Shown piece after piece: positions 16,987 through 26,158 of a DNA stretch of 64,000 bases. The stretch is from DATHBD01 sp035296325. Its GTDB lineage: Bacteria > Actinomycetota > Actinomycetes > Mycobacteriales > Micromonosporaceae. The position numbers were made by a program, and so were the translations under genes. Each line of letters opens with the position of its first letter. Position 1 is the stretch's first letter. The stretch lies in assembly GCA_035296325.1 (NCBI GenBank), contig DATHBD010000027.1, positions 51,287 to 115,286 of the forward strand, written 5' to 3'. The notes below the pieces were generated by a model. It was not told the origin of the DNA and did not search any database. It was given only the letters and a program-made list of their open reading frames with translations.

Positions 16987-17763
16987 GTGACAGTGGTGTT
17001 CAAGAAGCTGCTCGGCGCGTTGGGCGTGGGCGGTCCGTCCGTCGACACGGTGTTGTCCGATCCGAATGTGCGCCCGGGCGGGACGCTGCAGGGGCAGGTC
17101 GCCATCCGCGGCGGAAGCGACGCGGTCGACATCGACCACGTCACCCTGGCCATGGTGACCAGGGTCGAGGTGGAGAGCGGCGACACCGAGTACGACGCGA
17201 CGGTGCCGTTTCACCAGCTTCGCGTCGCCGGTGCCTTCCGACTGCCCGCTGGAGAGGACAAGACCATCCCGTTCCAGCTCCCGGTGCCCTGGGAAACGCC
17301 GATCACCGCCGTGTTCGGCCAGCACCTGCGCGGAATGACGATGGGTGTGCGCACGGAGTTGGCGGTCGCCCGCGCCGTCGACAAGGGCGACCTCGACCCG
17401 GTCAACGTGCACCCGCTGCCGGCGCAGGAAGCGATTCTGGAAGCGTTCTCCCGGCTCGGGTTCCAGTTCAAAGGTGCGGATCTGGAGCATGGCCGGCTGC
17501 GCGCGGTGGCCCAGTCGCTGCCGTTCTACCAGGAGATCTCGTTCTACGCCGCCCAGCAGTACGCCCGCGCGCTGAACGAGATCGAGCTGACCTTCGTGGC
17601 CAGCCCGCACGCCGTCGAGGTGGTGCTGGAGGTCGACAAGCGGGGCGGGCTGTTCCTGGGTGGACGCGACGTGTACCACCAATTTCAGATCCCGCACACC
17701 GGCGCCGAGCAGACCGACTGGGCCGCCCAGATCGACGCGTGGCTCCGCCGGGTCATCGCGTAG
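16987..17763 (+). CDS. Sporulation-control protein Spo0M family
   Basis: A 258-residue arrestin-like protein starting GTG 16987 after TAGGAG. FKKLLGALGVGGPSVDTVL, PGGTLQGQVAIRGG, GRDVYHQFQI and the basic C-terminal segment are typical of Spo0M, a negative regulator of sporulation in Bacillus and a widespread cytosolic/membrane-associated protein in actinobacteria. Complete length. Stands alone between the Mth938-like and DinB-like genes. Confidence 0.88.
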   Translation: MTVVFKKLLGALGVGGPSVDTVLSDPNVRPGGTLQGQVAIRGGSDAVDIDHVTLAMVTRVEVESGDTEYDATVPFHQLRVAGAFRLPAGEDKTIPFQLPVPWETPITAVFGQHLRGMTMGVRTELAVARAVDKGDLDPVNVHPLPAQEAILEAFSRLGFQFKGADLEHGRLRAVAQSLPFYQEISFYAAQQYARALNEIELTFVASPHAVEVVLEVDKRGGLFLGGRDVYHQFQIPHTGAEQTDWAAQIDAWLRRVIA

Positions 17764-17926
17764 CGGGGACGCCGCAGCTGGCACCGGGCGCTCGCTCGGT
17801 GCCAGCGCAGTACCAAGGACTGTGCGGGTGGCGGCGATCACCGTGCTGGGGGAGCGCGGCCCTCGTCCGCGCACGCTTGCCGGAGGCGCCGGCATGACCG
17901 GCAGGTCGGCCAGCGACAATCAGGCG

Positions 17927-18439
17927 ATGAGCACCGTCGAACGCCCCATGCCGCCACTGAACGCCGACGAGCGGACCACGCTCGAGAGCTGGCTCGACTT
18001 CCACCGCACGACGCTCGTCATGAAGTGCGAGGGCCTGGACGAGGAGCAGGCCGCGACCGCCGCGGTGCCGCCGTCCGGCTTCACCCTGACCGGCCTGGTG
18101 CAGCACATGGCCGAGGTGGAGCGGAACTGGTTCCGCCGTGTGCTCGCCGGTGAACCGGTTTCACCCATCTACGACCCGGGCGCCGACCCGCGCGGCCCCG
18201 ACGGGGGCTTCACCCTGTCCGACGGTGCCACCGTGCGGGCCGCACTCGACACCTGGCGTGCGGAGATCGAGATTGCCCGCGCGCACTGCGCCACGCGTTC
18301 ACTGACCGACACCGGCCGATTTCTGGAGCAGGCTGTCAGCCTTCGGTGGATCTACGTCCACATGATCGAGGAGTACGCCCGGCACAACGGCCACGCCGAT
18401 CTGCTCCGGGAACGCATCGACGGCGCCACCGGCGTCTGA
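17927..18439 (+). CDS. DinB-like (DUF664) protein
   Basis: A 170-residue four-helix protein of the DinB/DUF664 group. LVQHMAEVERNWFRRVLAG and YVHMIEEYARHNGHADLLRE place the metal-binding histidines typical of the superfamily, which includes thiol-dependent transferases. PPLNADERTTLESWLDFHR is the usual N-terminus, supporting ATG 17927. ATG 17894 has a better GGAGG box (17882) and would add 11 residues. Function unknown, possibly mycothiol-related. Confidence 0.82.
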   Translation: MSTVERPMPPLNADERTTLESWLDFHRTTLVMKCEGLDEEQAATAAVPPSGFTLTGLVQHMAEVERNWFRRVLAGEPVSPIYDPGADPRGPDGGFTLSDGATVRAALDTWRAEIEIARAHCATRSLTDTGRFLEQAVSLRWIYVHMIEEYARHNGHADLLRERIDGATGV

Positions 18440-18460
18440 CCACGTGGAGCCCGAGCCGGG

Positions 18461-19924
18461 TCAGGTGCCGCAGAAGGTCCGGTAGGTGCCGAAGTCCTGC
18501 GGTGCGGGGGCGGCGTAGCGCTCCAGGCCCGGCCGCTCGGCGTATGGGGCGGCCACCGCGTCGAGCAGCCGTTCGAACGGTTCCAGGTCGCCGGCGGTCG
18601 CGGCGGCGAGGGTCTCCTCAACGAGGTGGTTGCGGGGGATGTAGACCGGGTTGACCCGGTCCATCCGGTCGGCGTCCGGAGCCAGGGCGCGCCAGCGCTC
18701 CAGCCAGCTGTCCGCCGCCTCGGGGTCGGGGAACAGGCGGCGGGCCGGCTCCGCGTCACCACGGGCGGCGACGGCGAGGGCGCGGAACATCGACGTGTAG
18801 TCGACGTGGTTCGCCTGGAGCAGGCCGAGCAACTCGTCGACCAGCGCCGAGACGACCGTGTGGTCGAGGCCGTCGCGCAGGCCCAGCTTGGCGTGCATGC
18901 CGGCGGTCCACGCGGCCCCGTACCGACGGCGAAACCCGCCGAGGGACTGCACGGCGAGGGTGACCGCCTGCTCCTGGTCGTCATCGATGAGTGGAAGCAG
19001 GGACTCGGCGAGCCGGGCGAGGTCCCACTCGGCAACGATCGGCTGGTTGCCGTAGGCGTAGCGGCCGCCGTGGTCGATCGAGCTGTACACGGTGGCCGGG
19101 TCGAATGCCTCCATGAAGGCACACGGCCCGTAGTCGATGGTCTCGCCCGAGATCGTCATGTTGTCGGTGTTCATGACCCCGTGGACGAACCCCACCAACA
19201 TCCATTGGGCCACCAGCGACGCCTGGGCGGCGACGACCGCATCGAGCAGTGCCAGGTACGGGTGCTCCGCCTCGGCGGCGCCGGGGTGGTGCCTGGCGAT
19301 CGCGTGGTCCGCGAGCCGGCGCAGGAGCTCGACATCGCCGGAGACCCAGGCGAACTGGAAACTGCCCACCCGCAGGTGGCTGCTGGCGACCCGGGCGAGC
19401 ACGGCTCCCGGCAGTGCGGTCTCGCGGAACACGGTGCGCCCGGTCGCCACCACGGCGAGGGAGCGGGTCGTGGGGATGCCGAGGGCGTGCATGGCCCGGC
19501 TGACGACGTACTCCCGCAACATCGGGCCGACCGCGGCCAGGCCGTCACCGCCACGCGCGAACGGCGTGCGCCCGGAGCCCTTGAGGTGAAGATCGCGGAC
19601 GTGGCCGTCGGCGTCGACCAGTTCGCCGAGCAGGAGCGCGCGCCCGTCACCCAGCCGTGGGACGAACCCGCCGAACTGGTGTCCGGCGTAGGCCTGCGCC
19701 ACCGACGTCGCACCGCTGGGGACGGCGGTGCCGAGCAGCAGGCGCACGCCCTCGGCACTGCGGAGCCACGTCGGGTCCAGGCCCAGCTCCGTGGCGAGCG
19801 ACTCGTCGAGCATGAGCAGCCGCGGATGAGCGGCATCCTCCGCCTGCCAGGGGACCGCCATCTGCGGCAGTTCCCGCGCGAAGCGATTGTCCAGGGCGAC
19901 GGTCGGTGACGATGCGAGGCTCAC
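18461..19924 (-). CDS. selO: Protein adenylyltransferase SelO
   Basis: A 487-residue pseudokinase-fold enzyme of the SelO/YdiU (UPF0061) family, which transfers AMP to proteins and is linked to redox stress. Recognisable are YAGHQFGGFVPRLGDGRA, LHLKGSGRTPFARGGDG (nucleotide loop), GFVHGVMNTDNMTISGETID (metal-binding Asn/Asp), and the conserved C-terminal end YRTFCGT with its cysteine. Length matches the family. It converges on the DinB-like gene and is followed upstream by a LacI-type gene on the same strand. Confidence 0.92.
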   Translation of the reverse strand: MSLASSPTVALDNRFARELPQMAVPWQAEDAAHPRLLMLDESLATELGLDPTWLRSAEGVRLLLGTAVPSGATSVAQAYAGHQFGGFVPRLGDGRALLLGELVDADGHVRDLHLKGSGRTPFARGGDGLAAVGPMLREYVVSRAMHALGIPTTRSLAVVATGRTVFRETALPGAVLARVASSHLRVGSFQFAWVSGDVELLRRLADHAIARHHPGAAEAEHPYLALLDAVVAAQASLVAQWMLVGFVHGVMNTDNMTISGETIDYGPCAFMEAFDPATVYSSIDHGGRYAYGNQPIVAEWDLARLAESLLPLIDDDQEQAVTLAVQSLGGFRRRYGAAWTAGMHAKLGLRDGLDHTVVSALVDELLGLLQANHVDYTSMFRALAVAARGDAEPARRLFPDPEAADSWLERWRALAPDADRMDRVNPVYIPRNHLVEETLAAATAGDLEPFERLLDAVAAPYAERPGLERYAAPAPQDFGTYRTFCGT

Positions 19925-19964
19925 GCCACCGAGCGTACGTGCGTCGCGGGGGACCGGCCACCGC

Positions 19965-21080
19965 TCACCCCGTCGCCGGTGACCTGGTCGGCGGCTCGCC
20001 GTTGGCGGCCCTCATCGGCGGTGCCGTGCTGGCTCGGAGCACCAGCCGGGTCGGCACCAGCGTGGTGCCGGGCTTCGCCGGCTCGTTGCGGATCTGCCGC
20101 AGCGCGTGCTCCACACACCGGCGACCGACTTCGGCGAAGTCCTGGTGCACGGTGGTCAGCGGTGGAATGAACGAGGCGCTTTCCGGGATGTCGTCGAAAC
20201 CGACCACGCTGATGTCGCGCGGCACGACCCGCCCGCGCTCGTGGAACGCCCGCAGCAGCCCCAGTGCCATCTGGTCATTGCTCGCGAACACCGCGGTGCA
20301 GGCAGCCTCCTCCGCCAGCACAAGGCCGACCCGGTAGCCGGAGTCGGCCGACCAGTCGCCGCGGTGCAGCGGCGGCACGGTCCGGCCCGCCTGCTCCAGC
20401 ACCGCGCGCCACGCCGTCGCGCGACGCTCGGCAGCGAAGGATTCCGGCGGACCGGCGACGTGCCAGACGGTGTCGTGGCCGAGGTCGAGCAGGTGGCGGA
20501 CCGCCTGGCGGGCACCATCGGCCTGTTCCGTGTCGACCACGGCATAGCGGTCGCCGGCATCGGAGTCGACGACGACGACCTGGACCCCGGGCGGGAGAAT
20601 GAACGTCGCCGCGTCGAGGAGGTGGACCTCCATGACCACGATCACGGCGTCCACCGCCATCTCGCCCAGTCGGGTGAACGCACCGTGCACGCCGTCCTTC
20701 GTCGGGGTCCCCACCGGCATCAGCGTGATCGCGTAACCCGCCCGGCCGGCGTGGGTCGCGATCGCCTCCAGCGTGCGGCTGTTTCCGGTGCTGGCGAGCG
20801 TGAACATGATGACCCCGATGGTGCGGAACTCGCCGTTCTTCAGCGCCCGCGCCGCACTGTTTGGCCGGTAGCCCAACTGCTGCATCACTGCCAGAACGTG
20901 TTGCCGGGTGGACGCGACCACCCCGGAATGGCCGGTGGACACCCGGGAGACGGTCTGTGCGGAGACGCCCGCCGCTGCGGCCACGTCAGCCATCGAGACG
21001 CGCCGGTGCCGCTGTGGGATGCCGCCGGACGATCGCCCGTCGCCCGGCGGCGCGTCGTCGGGTGGCGGTACTGCGGTCAT
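19965..21080 (-). CDS. LacI family transcriptional regulator
   Basis: A 371-residue repressor. The HTH lies at residues 29-50 (VSMADVAAAAGVSAQTVSRV) followed by the hinge (GYRPNSAARALKNG) and a periplasmic-binding-protein-like ligand domain ending VVPRDISVVGFDDIPESASF. Ligand is probably a sugar. ATG 21080 is preceded by GGGGAAGGCGG. It sits downstream of the secreted F5/8-DUF1593 gene on the same strand but is separated by a hairpin terminator; the dyad at 23182-23195 is a plausible target. Confidence 0.92.
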   Translation of the reverse strand: MTAVPPPDDAPPGDGRSSGGIPQRHRRVSMADVAAAAGVSAQTVSRVSTGHSGVVASTRQHVLAVMQQLGYRPNSAARALKNGEFRTIGVIMFTLASTGNSRTLEAIATHAGRAGYAITLMPVGTPTKDGVHGAFTRLGEMAVDAVIVVMEVHLLDAATFILPPGVQVVVVDSDAGDRYAVVDTEQADGARQAVRHLLDLGHDTVWHVAGPPESFAAERRATAWRAVLEQAGRTVPPLHRGDWSADSGYRVGLVLAEEAACTAVFASNDQMALGLLRAFHERGRVVPRDISVVGFDDIPESASFIPPLTTVHQDFAEVGRRCVEHALRQIRNEPAKPGTTLVPTRLVLRASTAPPMRAANGEPPTRSPATG

Positions 21081-21105
21081 CGCACCGGTGCCGCCTTCCC
21101 CACGG

Positions 21106-21125
21106 CCGGTCGGGGGGCCGACCGG
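21106..21125 (-). promoter_or_regulatory. Hairpin in lacI leader
   Basis: CCGGTCGG (21106-21113) and CCGACCGG (21118-21125) form an 8-bp stem with a GGGG loop, 26 nt upstream of the LacI-type start. It could affect the leader RNA or be an operator half. GC-rich stems are frequent by chance here. Confidence 0.25.
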
Positions 21126-21227
21126 ATGAGCTGCAGAGATGTGTCGTTCTGCGGGACAGTGGTGACAATATCGCGCATTCCCTTCCGGTCCGCCTGCACG
21201 GTGCCGGGGACGGTGAGGCAGACGACA

Positions 21228-21252
21228 CCGCCGCCGGGGACCCCGGCGGCGG
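21228..21252 (-). terminator. Hairpin terminator after the F5/8-DUF1593 gene
   Basis: CCGCCGCCGGGG (21228-21239), one base, then CCCCGGCGGCGG (21241-21252): 12-bp arms that fold as a tight hairpin. It lies between the stop of the leftward secreted gene (21308) and the leftward LacI gene (21080), so it should separate their transcripts. Confidence 0.6.
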
Positions 21253-21307
21253 TTCGGGAGGTACGGCGTTGGTGTGCCGCCGCCGGGACAGCGGCACAGC
21301 AACGCGG

Positions 21308-23143
21308 TCAGGCGGTGACGTTCAGGACCACCCGGCGGTACGAGGTGAGCGGCGGGCTGCCGTTGTCGGTGGCCTGCAGGATGACGTGCAACGTGCCGGT
21401 CCGCCCCGTCGGAAGGTTCACCGTCGTGCTCTGCCCGGAGGCGGTGCTCAGCGAGCCGCCCGAGAACGTGCCCGCCTCGCCGTAGATGAACCAGCGCAGG
21501 GTGACCGGGTTGCCGTCCGGGTCGGTGGTGCCCGCCGCCGAGAGGTTGACCGCGGTTCCGCTACGGGCGTTGATGGTCACCACGTCTTTGGACCTGTCGC
21601 CGTTCAACGCGGGAACCGGATTGTGGTTGGCCCGCTCGAAGGTGGTCGCCACATTCCAGTCCATCCGGGCCGCGAAGTCGTTCTGGTAGTGGTCGCGCCA
21701 GCGCCAGATGGTGGCCTGGTCGGACGTGGTGCCGTCAAACGTGTCGCTGGAGTCGGTCCAGATCCCACCGGAGCGCACGTACCGCCCGCCCCAGCCGCCG
21801 TAGCTGGGCGAGGTGGCCCAGCCCAGGCCGTTGTTGACCAGGCCGAGGAACGACGGGGTGTCGCCCTCCATGATGTACTTCACCGGCGGGTAGAGCGCGC
21901 CCAGCGGGCCGTGGTTACGGATGATGTTCGTGGTGATCCAGGGGTTCTGGACCATGTCGAACATGTACCGCGGGCCGTTGGCGTAGAACACGTCGCCGGA
22001 GATACCCGACCACGTGGCGCCGCCGTAGTTGGTGCCCGGCGAGACGATGTAGGACAGGCCCGGGAAGTTCTGCCGGAGCCACGGCCCCGCGTCGTCCTGG
22101 TCGGAGATCGTGTAGACGCGCAGCTTGGCCACGAACGCGGCCAACTGCGCCGCCGTCCGGGTGGCGCGGACGTCGAAGAGCGCCTGGGCCAGCGTGTTGG
22201 ACCCACCCCAGATCGACACCCACAGCGGACGGCTGTCGGCCTTGTCCGCCGCGGCGATCAGCAGCCGCGACCCGGCGGTGCTCCTGCCCGCACCCACGGC
22301 GGCCATGCCCAGCGTGGTCTGCCCGGTGGCAGTGACCGAGCGCAGGTGCGCCGCGGTCGGGTAGCCGGCCGCGTGCTTGATCAGGTTCGGCCGGACCTGC
22401 TCGTACGCGCCGATCTGCCGGTTGATCAGATCCGCCCGCGGTCCGGTCCTCAGGTGCCGTGACGTCGTCGCGATCAGTGTCTCTACGTCGTACTCGTTGG
22501 AGTAGACGAGGAACCGGACCAACGACTCTTCGTCGTCGGGCTCGTTGGATATGTCGGTCAGCACCGCGACCCGCTGCTTGGCTGCCGCCACCGGCGTGCC
22601 CGGATCGACCGGCCCCGGCGGCGTGGTGGGGGTGGTCCCGCCCCCGGCACCGAACACCGAGAACGTGTAGAAGCTGGCCCACGTCTCGACATCGGTCGGC
22701 AGCCCGGTGATGGTGATCCGGACGTACCGGGCGCTTGCCGTGAACGTGTCGGCCTGGGTCTGCGCGGCGCTGGTGTTCCCGTTCTTGTCCACCACCGTGG
22801 TGAAGGCACTGCCGTTGGCGGAGACGGAGATCTGGTACCGGTAGTTGCGCGCGAACTCCCACGTCACCTCGGTGCCGGAGATCGCCGTGGCGGCACCCAG
22901 ATCGACCTGCCACCAGTGACCGGTGGCCGGGGTGTTGGCGCTCCAACGGGTGGTGGCCGAGCCGTCGTTGCCGTTCGTCGCCGGACGTGGGCCCTGCTGG
23001 GCGGAGGCGGTGGCGGGCTTGCCGATCGCGATATCCACCGCGGCGGACGCGGGACCCGCCAGCGTCAGTGCGACCGCCGACGCGGCGCCCGCGATGCCAA
23101 GTGCGGCGGCGGCACCGATCCATCGTCTCGTTGGCCTGGCCAT
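21308..23143 (-). CDS. Secreted F5/8 type C domain plus DUF1593 (Sde182-like) protein
   Basis: A 611-residue exported protein. Signal peptide at about 1-36; discoidin (F5/8 C) carbohydrate-binding domain at about 40-165 with NGNDGSATTRWSAN and WWQVDLGA; a nucleoside-hydrolase-like DUF1593 domain at about 190-450 with VLTDISNEPDDEESLVRFL and VSIWGGSNTLAQAL; and a C-terminal beta domain (about 520-610). Proteins of this type are annotated as cellulose-binding and are likely glycan hydrolases of unknown specificity. ATG 23143 has GAGGAG at good distance; ATG 23146 is too close to it. A LacI-type operator candidate lies just upstream, and the LacI gene is nearby. Confidence 0.85.
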   Translation of the reverse strand: MARPTRRWIGAAAALGIAGAASAVALTLAGPASAAVDIAIGKPATASAQQGPRPATNGNDGSATTRWSANTPATGHWWQVDLGAATAISGTEVTWEFARNYRYQISVSANGSAFTTVVDKNGNTSAAQTQADTFTASARYVRITITGLPTDVETWASFYTFSVFGAGGGTTPTTPPGPVDPGTPVAAAKQRVAVLTDISNEPDDEESLVRFLVYSNEYDVETLIATTSRHLRTGPRADLINRQIGAYEQVRPNLIKHAAGYPTAAHLRSVTATGQTTLGMAAVGAGRSTAGSRLLIAAADKADSRPLWVSIWGGSNTLAQALFDVRATRTAAQLAAFVAKLRVYTISDQDDAGPWLRQNFPGLSYIVSPGTNYGGATWSGISGDVFYANGPRYMFDMVQNPWITTNIIRNHGPLGALYPPVKYIMEGDTPSFLGLVNNGLGWATSPSYGGWGGRYVRSGGIWTDSSDTFDGTTSDQATIWRWRDHYQNDFAARMDWNVATTFERANHNPVPALNGDRSKDVVTINARSGTAVNLSAAGTTDPDGNPVTLRWFIYGEAGTFSGGSLSTASGQSTTVNLPTGRTGTLHVILQATDNGSPPLTSYRRVVLNVTA

Positions 23144-23181
23144 CATGCTCCTCAGCGGTCGGCGGACACCCTCTCGAAATT

Positions 23182-23195
23182 ATCGATTCATCGAT
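23182..23195. promoter_or_regulatory. LacI-type operator candidate
   Basis: ATCGAT-TC-ATCGAT: two self-complementary 6-mers with a 2-bp centre, embedded in a notably AT-richer patch, 39 bp upstream of the F5/8-DUF1593 start. Symmetry and location fit a LacI-family repressor site that blocks transcription of this gene. The local LacI regulator (19965-21080) is the likely partner. Confidence 0.5.
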
Positions 23196-23369
23196 GAGTA
23201 TGCAATCCCTGATTACGTCACCTGCGGCGATGCCCGGTGTGCGCCGCGGCAACTGCCGCATCGGTGCCGGGGTCCGCAGGTGCGGCCGGTACCGCAGCCA
23301 CCGGTGATGCCGCTACCTTGGGGTGATGGGCCAACCCGGGAAGATCGATCAGGCCGTGGTCGGTCACGG

Positions 23370-24182
23370 ATGACGGCGCCGGGCGACGTCGCGGCCGATC
23401 CGGCTCCGCCGGTGCGCCTCCGCCGCCGCGCCTTGCCGGTGTTGCCCGTGATGCTGGTGGCGCTGCTGATCGCGGTGGTGGCCGTGGCCGTGGTCCAGTG
23501 GAGGGGCGCCGGATCCCCGGATCCGGCGCCGACGGCTTCGCCGGAAGCATCAGGCGTCGTGGCGCTCAGCACCGCCGAGGTCTACGCGGCGCTCGCGCCG
23601 TCGGTGGTCACCATCGAAACAGTGAGCCCGGGGACCAGCCGGGTCACCGGCACCGGCACCGGCGTGATCGCCAACGCCGCCGGCGTGATCCTGACCGCCC
23701 TGCACGTCGTGAAAGGTGCCGATGCCATCCGGGTCACCTTCGCCGGTGGCACACCGTCCGCGGCGACGCTGCTCTCCGCCGATCCGGCCACCGACATCGC
23801 GGCCCTCACCCCGGCCGCCCTGCCGCCGGTGGTGGTCCCGGCGGTGCTGGGCGACGCCGGTCGCCTCGCCGTCGGCGACGACGTCACCGCGGTCGGGAAC
23901 CAGCTGAGCCTGACCAGTAGCGCGACCGCGGGCGTGGTCTCCGGCCTGAACCGCTCCGCCACGGGGGCGTCCGGTGCGGGCCTGACCGGACTGATCCAGT
24001 TCGACGCCGCGGTGAACCCCGGCAGCTCCGGCGGCCCACTGGCCAACGCGCGGGGTGAGACCGTCGGCATCGTCGTGGCGTTGGCCAACCCGACGGCCGC
24101 GGGCACGTTCATCGGCATCGGATTCGCCGTGCCCATCGCCAGCGCCGTCGCCGCCGGCGGTGGCCGTGGACCCCAACGTTGA
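23370..24182 (+). CDS. Membrane-anchored trypsin-like serine protease (HtrA/DegP-like, no PDZ)
   Basis: A 270-residue protein with one N-terminal membrane helix (PVLPVMLVALLIAVVAVAVV) and an extracellular S1-type protease domain. The triad appears as ALHVVKGAD (His), DPATDIAAL (Asp) and NPGSSGGPL (Ser). The PDZ domain common in HtrA proteins is missing; the protein ends shortly after the last strand. ATG 23370 is chosen; ATG 23307 is possible. It is 24 nt upstream of the MoxR gene, so it may act as a quality-control or processing protease for that operon. Confidence 0.82.
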   Translation: MTAPGDVAADPAPPVRLRRRALPVLPVMLVALLIAVVAVAVVQWRGAGSPDPAPTASPEASGVVALSTAEVYAALAPSVVTIETVSPGTSRVTGTGTGVIANAAGVILTALHVVKGADAIRVTFAGGTPSAATLLSADPATDIAALTPAALPPVVVPAVLGDAGRLAVGDDVTAVGNQLSLTSSATAGVVSGLNRSATGASGAGLTGLIQFDAAVNPGSSGGPLANARGETVGIVVALANPTAAGTFIGIGFAVPIASAVAAGGGRGPQR

Positions 24183-24206
24183 CCACACGACTGCAGAGGA
24201 CGGACC

Positions 24207-25274
24207 ATGGACGCACCTCGGTACAACGGCCAGGACCGGGAAGGCGCTGACCGCCTGGCCACCGGGAGGGCGGGGCCAGGCGCGGCCACGGCCACCGGAT
24301 CCGGCCCGGTGGAGCAGGTGCTGTACGAGGTCAAGAAGACCATCGTGGGGCAGGACGTGCTGCTGGAACGGCTGCTCGTCGCCCTCCTGTCCCGCGGGCA
24401 CATCCTGGTCGAAGGCGTGCCGGGCCTGGCGAAGACGCTCGCCGTCAAGGCGCTCGCCGGTGCCATCGGCGGGCAGTTCCACCGGGTCCAGTTCACCCCG
24501 GACCTGGTGCCGGCCGACATCGTGGGCACCCGCATCTACCACCAGCGCAGCGGCGAGTTCCAGGTCTCCCTCGGGCCGGTGTTCACCAACCTGCTGCTGG
24601 CGGACGAAATCAACCGGGCGCCGGCGAAGGTGCAGAGCGCGCTGCTCGAGGTGATGCAGGAGCAGCAGGTCACCATCGGCCGGGAGACCCATCGGGTGCC
24701 CAGGCCGTTCCTGGTCATGGCGACCCAGAACCCGATCGAGTCGGAGGGGACATATCCACTGCCGGAGGCACAGGTCGACCGGTTCATGATGAAGGTGGTG
24801 GTGGGGTACCCCAGTGCCACCGAGGAGTTCGTCATCGTGGAGCGGGCCATTTCGCCGGACCCGGTGAGCCAGGCCATCGTCGACCCGGAGCGGCTCGTCG
24901 AGATGCAGGCACAGGTCGAGCGGGTGTACGTGGATCCGGCGCTGATCGAGTACTCGGTGCGACTGGCCAACGCGACGCGCCAACCGGCCGAGGTGGGCCT
25001 TGGAGAACTGGGCAGGTATGTCAACTTCGGGGCCAGCCCTCGTGCATCCATCAATCTGATCCTGGCCGGGCGTGCCCTCGCCTTCATCCGGGGGCGCGAC
25101 TACGTGCTACCGAACGACGTCACCGAGCTTGCCCTGGATGTCCTGCGGCATCGGCTGGTGCTGTCCTACGAGGCACTCTCCGACGACGTGACGGCCGACG
25201 CCCTGCTGACCCGCATCCTGGCCGCGTTGCCGGTCCCGGCCGCGCCGCTGCGCGGGACCGGGGCGTTGCCGTGA
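24207..25274 (+). CDS. MoxR-family AAA+ ATPase
   Basis: A 355-residue AAA+ chaperone. Walker A is VEGVPGLAKTLAVK near residue 74, Walker B LLLADEINRAPAKVQSALLEVMQE near 132, sensor 1 ATQNPIE and the sensor-2 helix follow. MoxR proteins remodel or insert cofactors into VWA-domain partners, and here the two VWA genes follow directly. The 4-nt overlap with the DUF58 gene shows translational coupling. Confidence 0.92.
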   Translation: MDAPRYNGQDREGADRLATGRAGPGAATATGSGPVEQVLYEVKKTIVGQDVLLERLLVALLSRGHILVEGVPGLAKTLAVKALAGAIGGQFHRVQFTPDLVPADIVGTRIYHQRSGEFQVSLGPVFTNLLLADEINRAPAKVQSALLEVMQEQQVTIGRETHRVPRPFLVMATQNPIESEGTYPLPEAQVDRFMMKVVVGYPSATEEFVIVERAISPDPVSQAIVDPERLVEMQAQVERVYVDPALIEYSVRLANATRQPAEVGLGELGRYVNFGASPRASINLILAGRALAFIRGRDYVLPNDVTELALDVLRHRLVLSYEALSDDVTADALLTRILAALPVPAAPLRGTGALP

Positions 25275-26158
25275 CCGGCCCGCCCGACCGACTGCTTCGC
25301 CGCCTGGAGTGGCAGGTTCTGCGTCGGCTCGACGGGCGACGGCAGGGCGCCTACCGGACCCTGTTCCGCGGCACCGGGCTGGACTTCGCCGACCTGCGCG
25401 GCTACACGGCCGAGGACGACGTCCGGCACATCGACTGGAATGTGACCGCTCGCCTGGACGAACCGTACGTCCGCCAGTACACCGAGGATCGTGAGCTCAC
25501 CGTCTGGTTGGTGCTCGACCGGTCGGCGTCGATGCGGTTCGGTCCCGCCGGGCACGGCAAGGACTCCGTGCTCACCGACCTCGCCGTCTGCCTGGCCCGG
25601 ATGTTCACGCAGGGCGGTAACCGGGTGGGGGCGATCCTCTACGACAACCGGCACCGACGGGTGATCCCGGCCCGCACCAGCCGTACCCACGTCCTGCACC
25701 TGACCGACGAACTGACCAGGCCGACCACCGCGGCCCCGCACGGGAGTACCACCGACCTCGACGCCATGCTGCGACTGGCCGCCGCCACCGCCCGCCGGCG
25801 CAGCCTGGTCTTCGTCATTTCCGACTTCATCGGTGACGTCGTCTGGGAGCCCGCACTGACCCGGCTGAGCCAGCGCCACGAGGTGGTCGCGCTGCGCGTC
25901 GTCGACCCGATGGAACTCGACCTGCCCGACCTCGGGCTGGTGCTGGTCGAGGATGCGGAGACCGGAGAGCAGATGCTCGCCGACACCAGCGATCCACTGT
26001 TCCAGCAGCGGTTGCGGGCGGAGGTGGACGCCCGGGAACTCGCCGTCACCTCGGCGATGCGGCGAGCCGCGGCGACGTCGCATCGGGTCAGCACCGACCA
26101 GGATCTGGCGCATGCGCTGGTGGACATGGTCCGACACTCGAAGCGTCGGCCGGCATGA
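25271..26158 (+). CDS. DUF58 domain protein
   Basis: A 295-residue protein starting GTG 25271. The DUF58 core is clear: FADLRGYTAEDDVRHIDWNVTARLDEPYVRQY, followed by a VWA-like fold with DRSASM as metal site and FVISDFIGDV. It normally works with MoxR and the VWA proteins. Both ends overlap neighbouring genes by 4 nt, so the operon order MoxR-DUF58-VWA-VWA is tight. Confidence 0.92.
   Translation: MTGPPDRLLRRLEWQVLRRLDGRRQGAYRTLFRGTGLDFADLRGYTAEDDVRHIDWNVTARLDEPYVRQYTEDRELTVWLVLDRSASMRFGPAGHGKDSVLTDLAVCLARMFTQGGNRVGAILYDNRHRRVIPARTSRTHVLHLTDELTRPTTAAPHGSTTDLDAMLRLAAATARRRSLVFVISDFIGDVVWEPALTRLSQRHEVVALRVVDPMELDLPDLGLVLVEDAETGEQMLADTSDPLFQQRLRAEVDARELAVTSAMRRAAATSHRVSTDQDLAHALVDMVRHSKRRPA

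Noticed and set aside
20861..22462. 533-codon frame on the plus strand across the LacI gene, the leader and the F5/8-DUF1593 gene.
   Set aside because: Spans several real genes of the opposite strand and has no recognisable domain.
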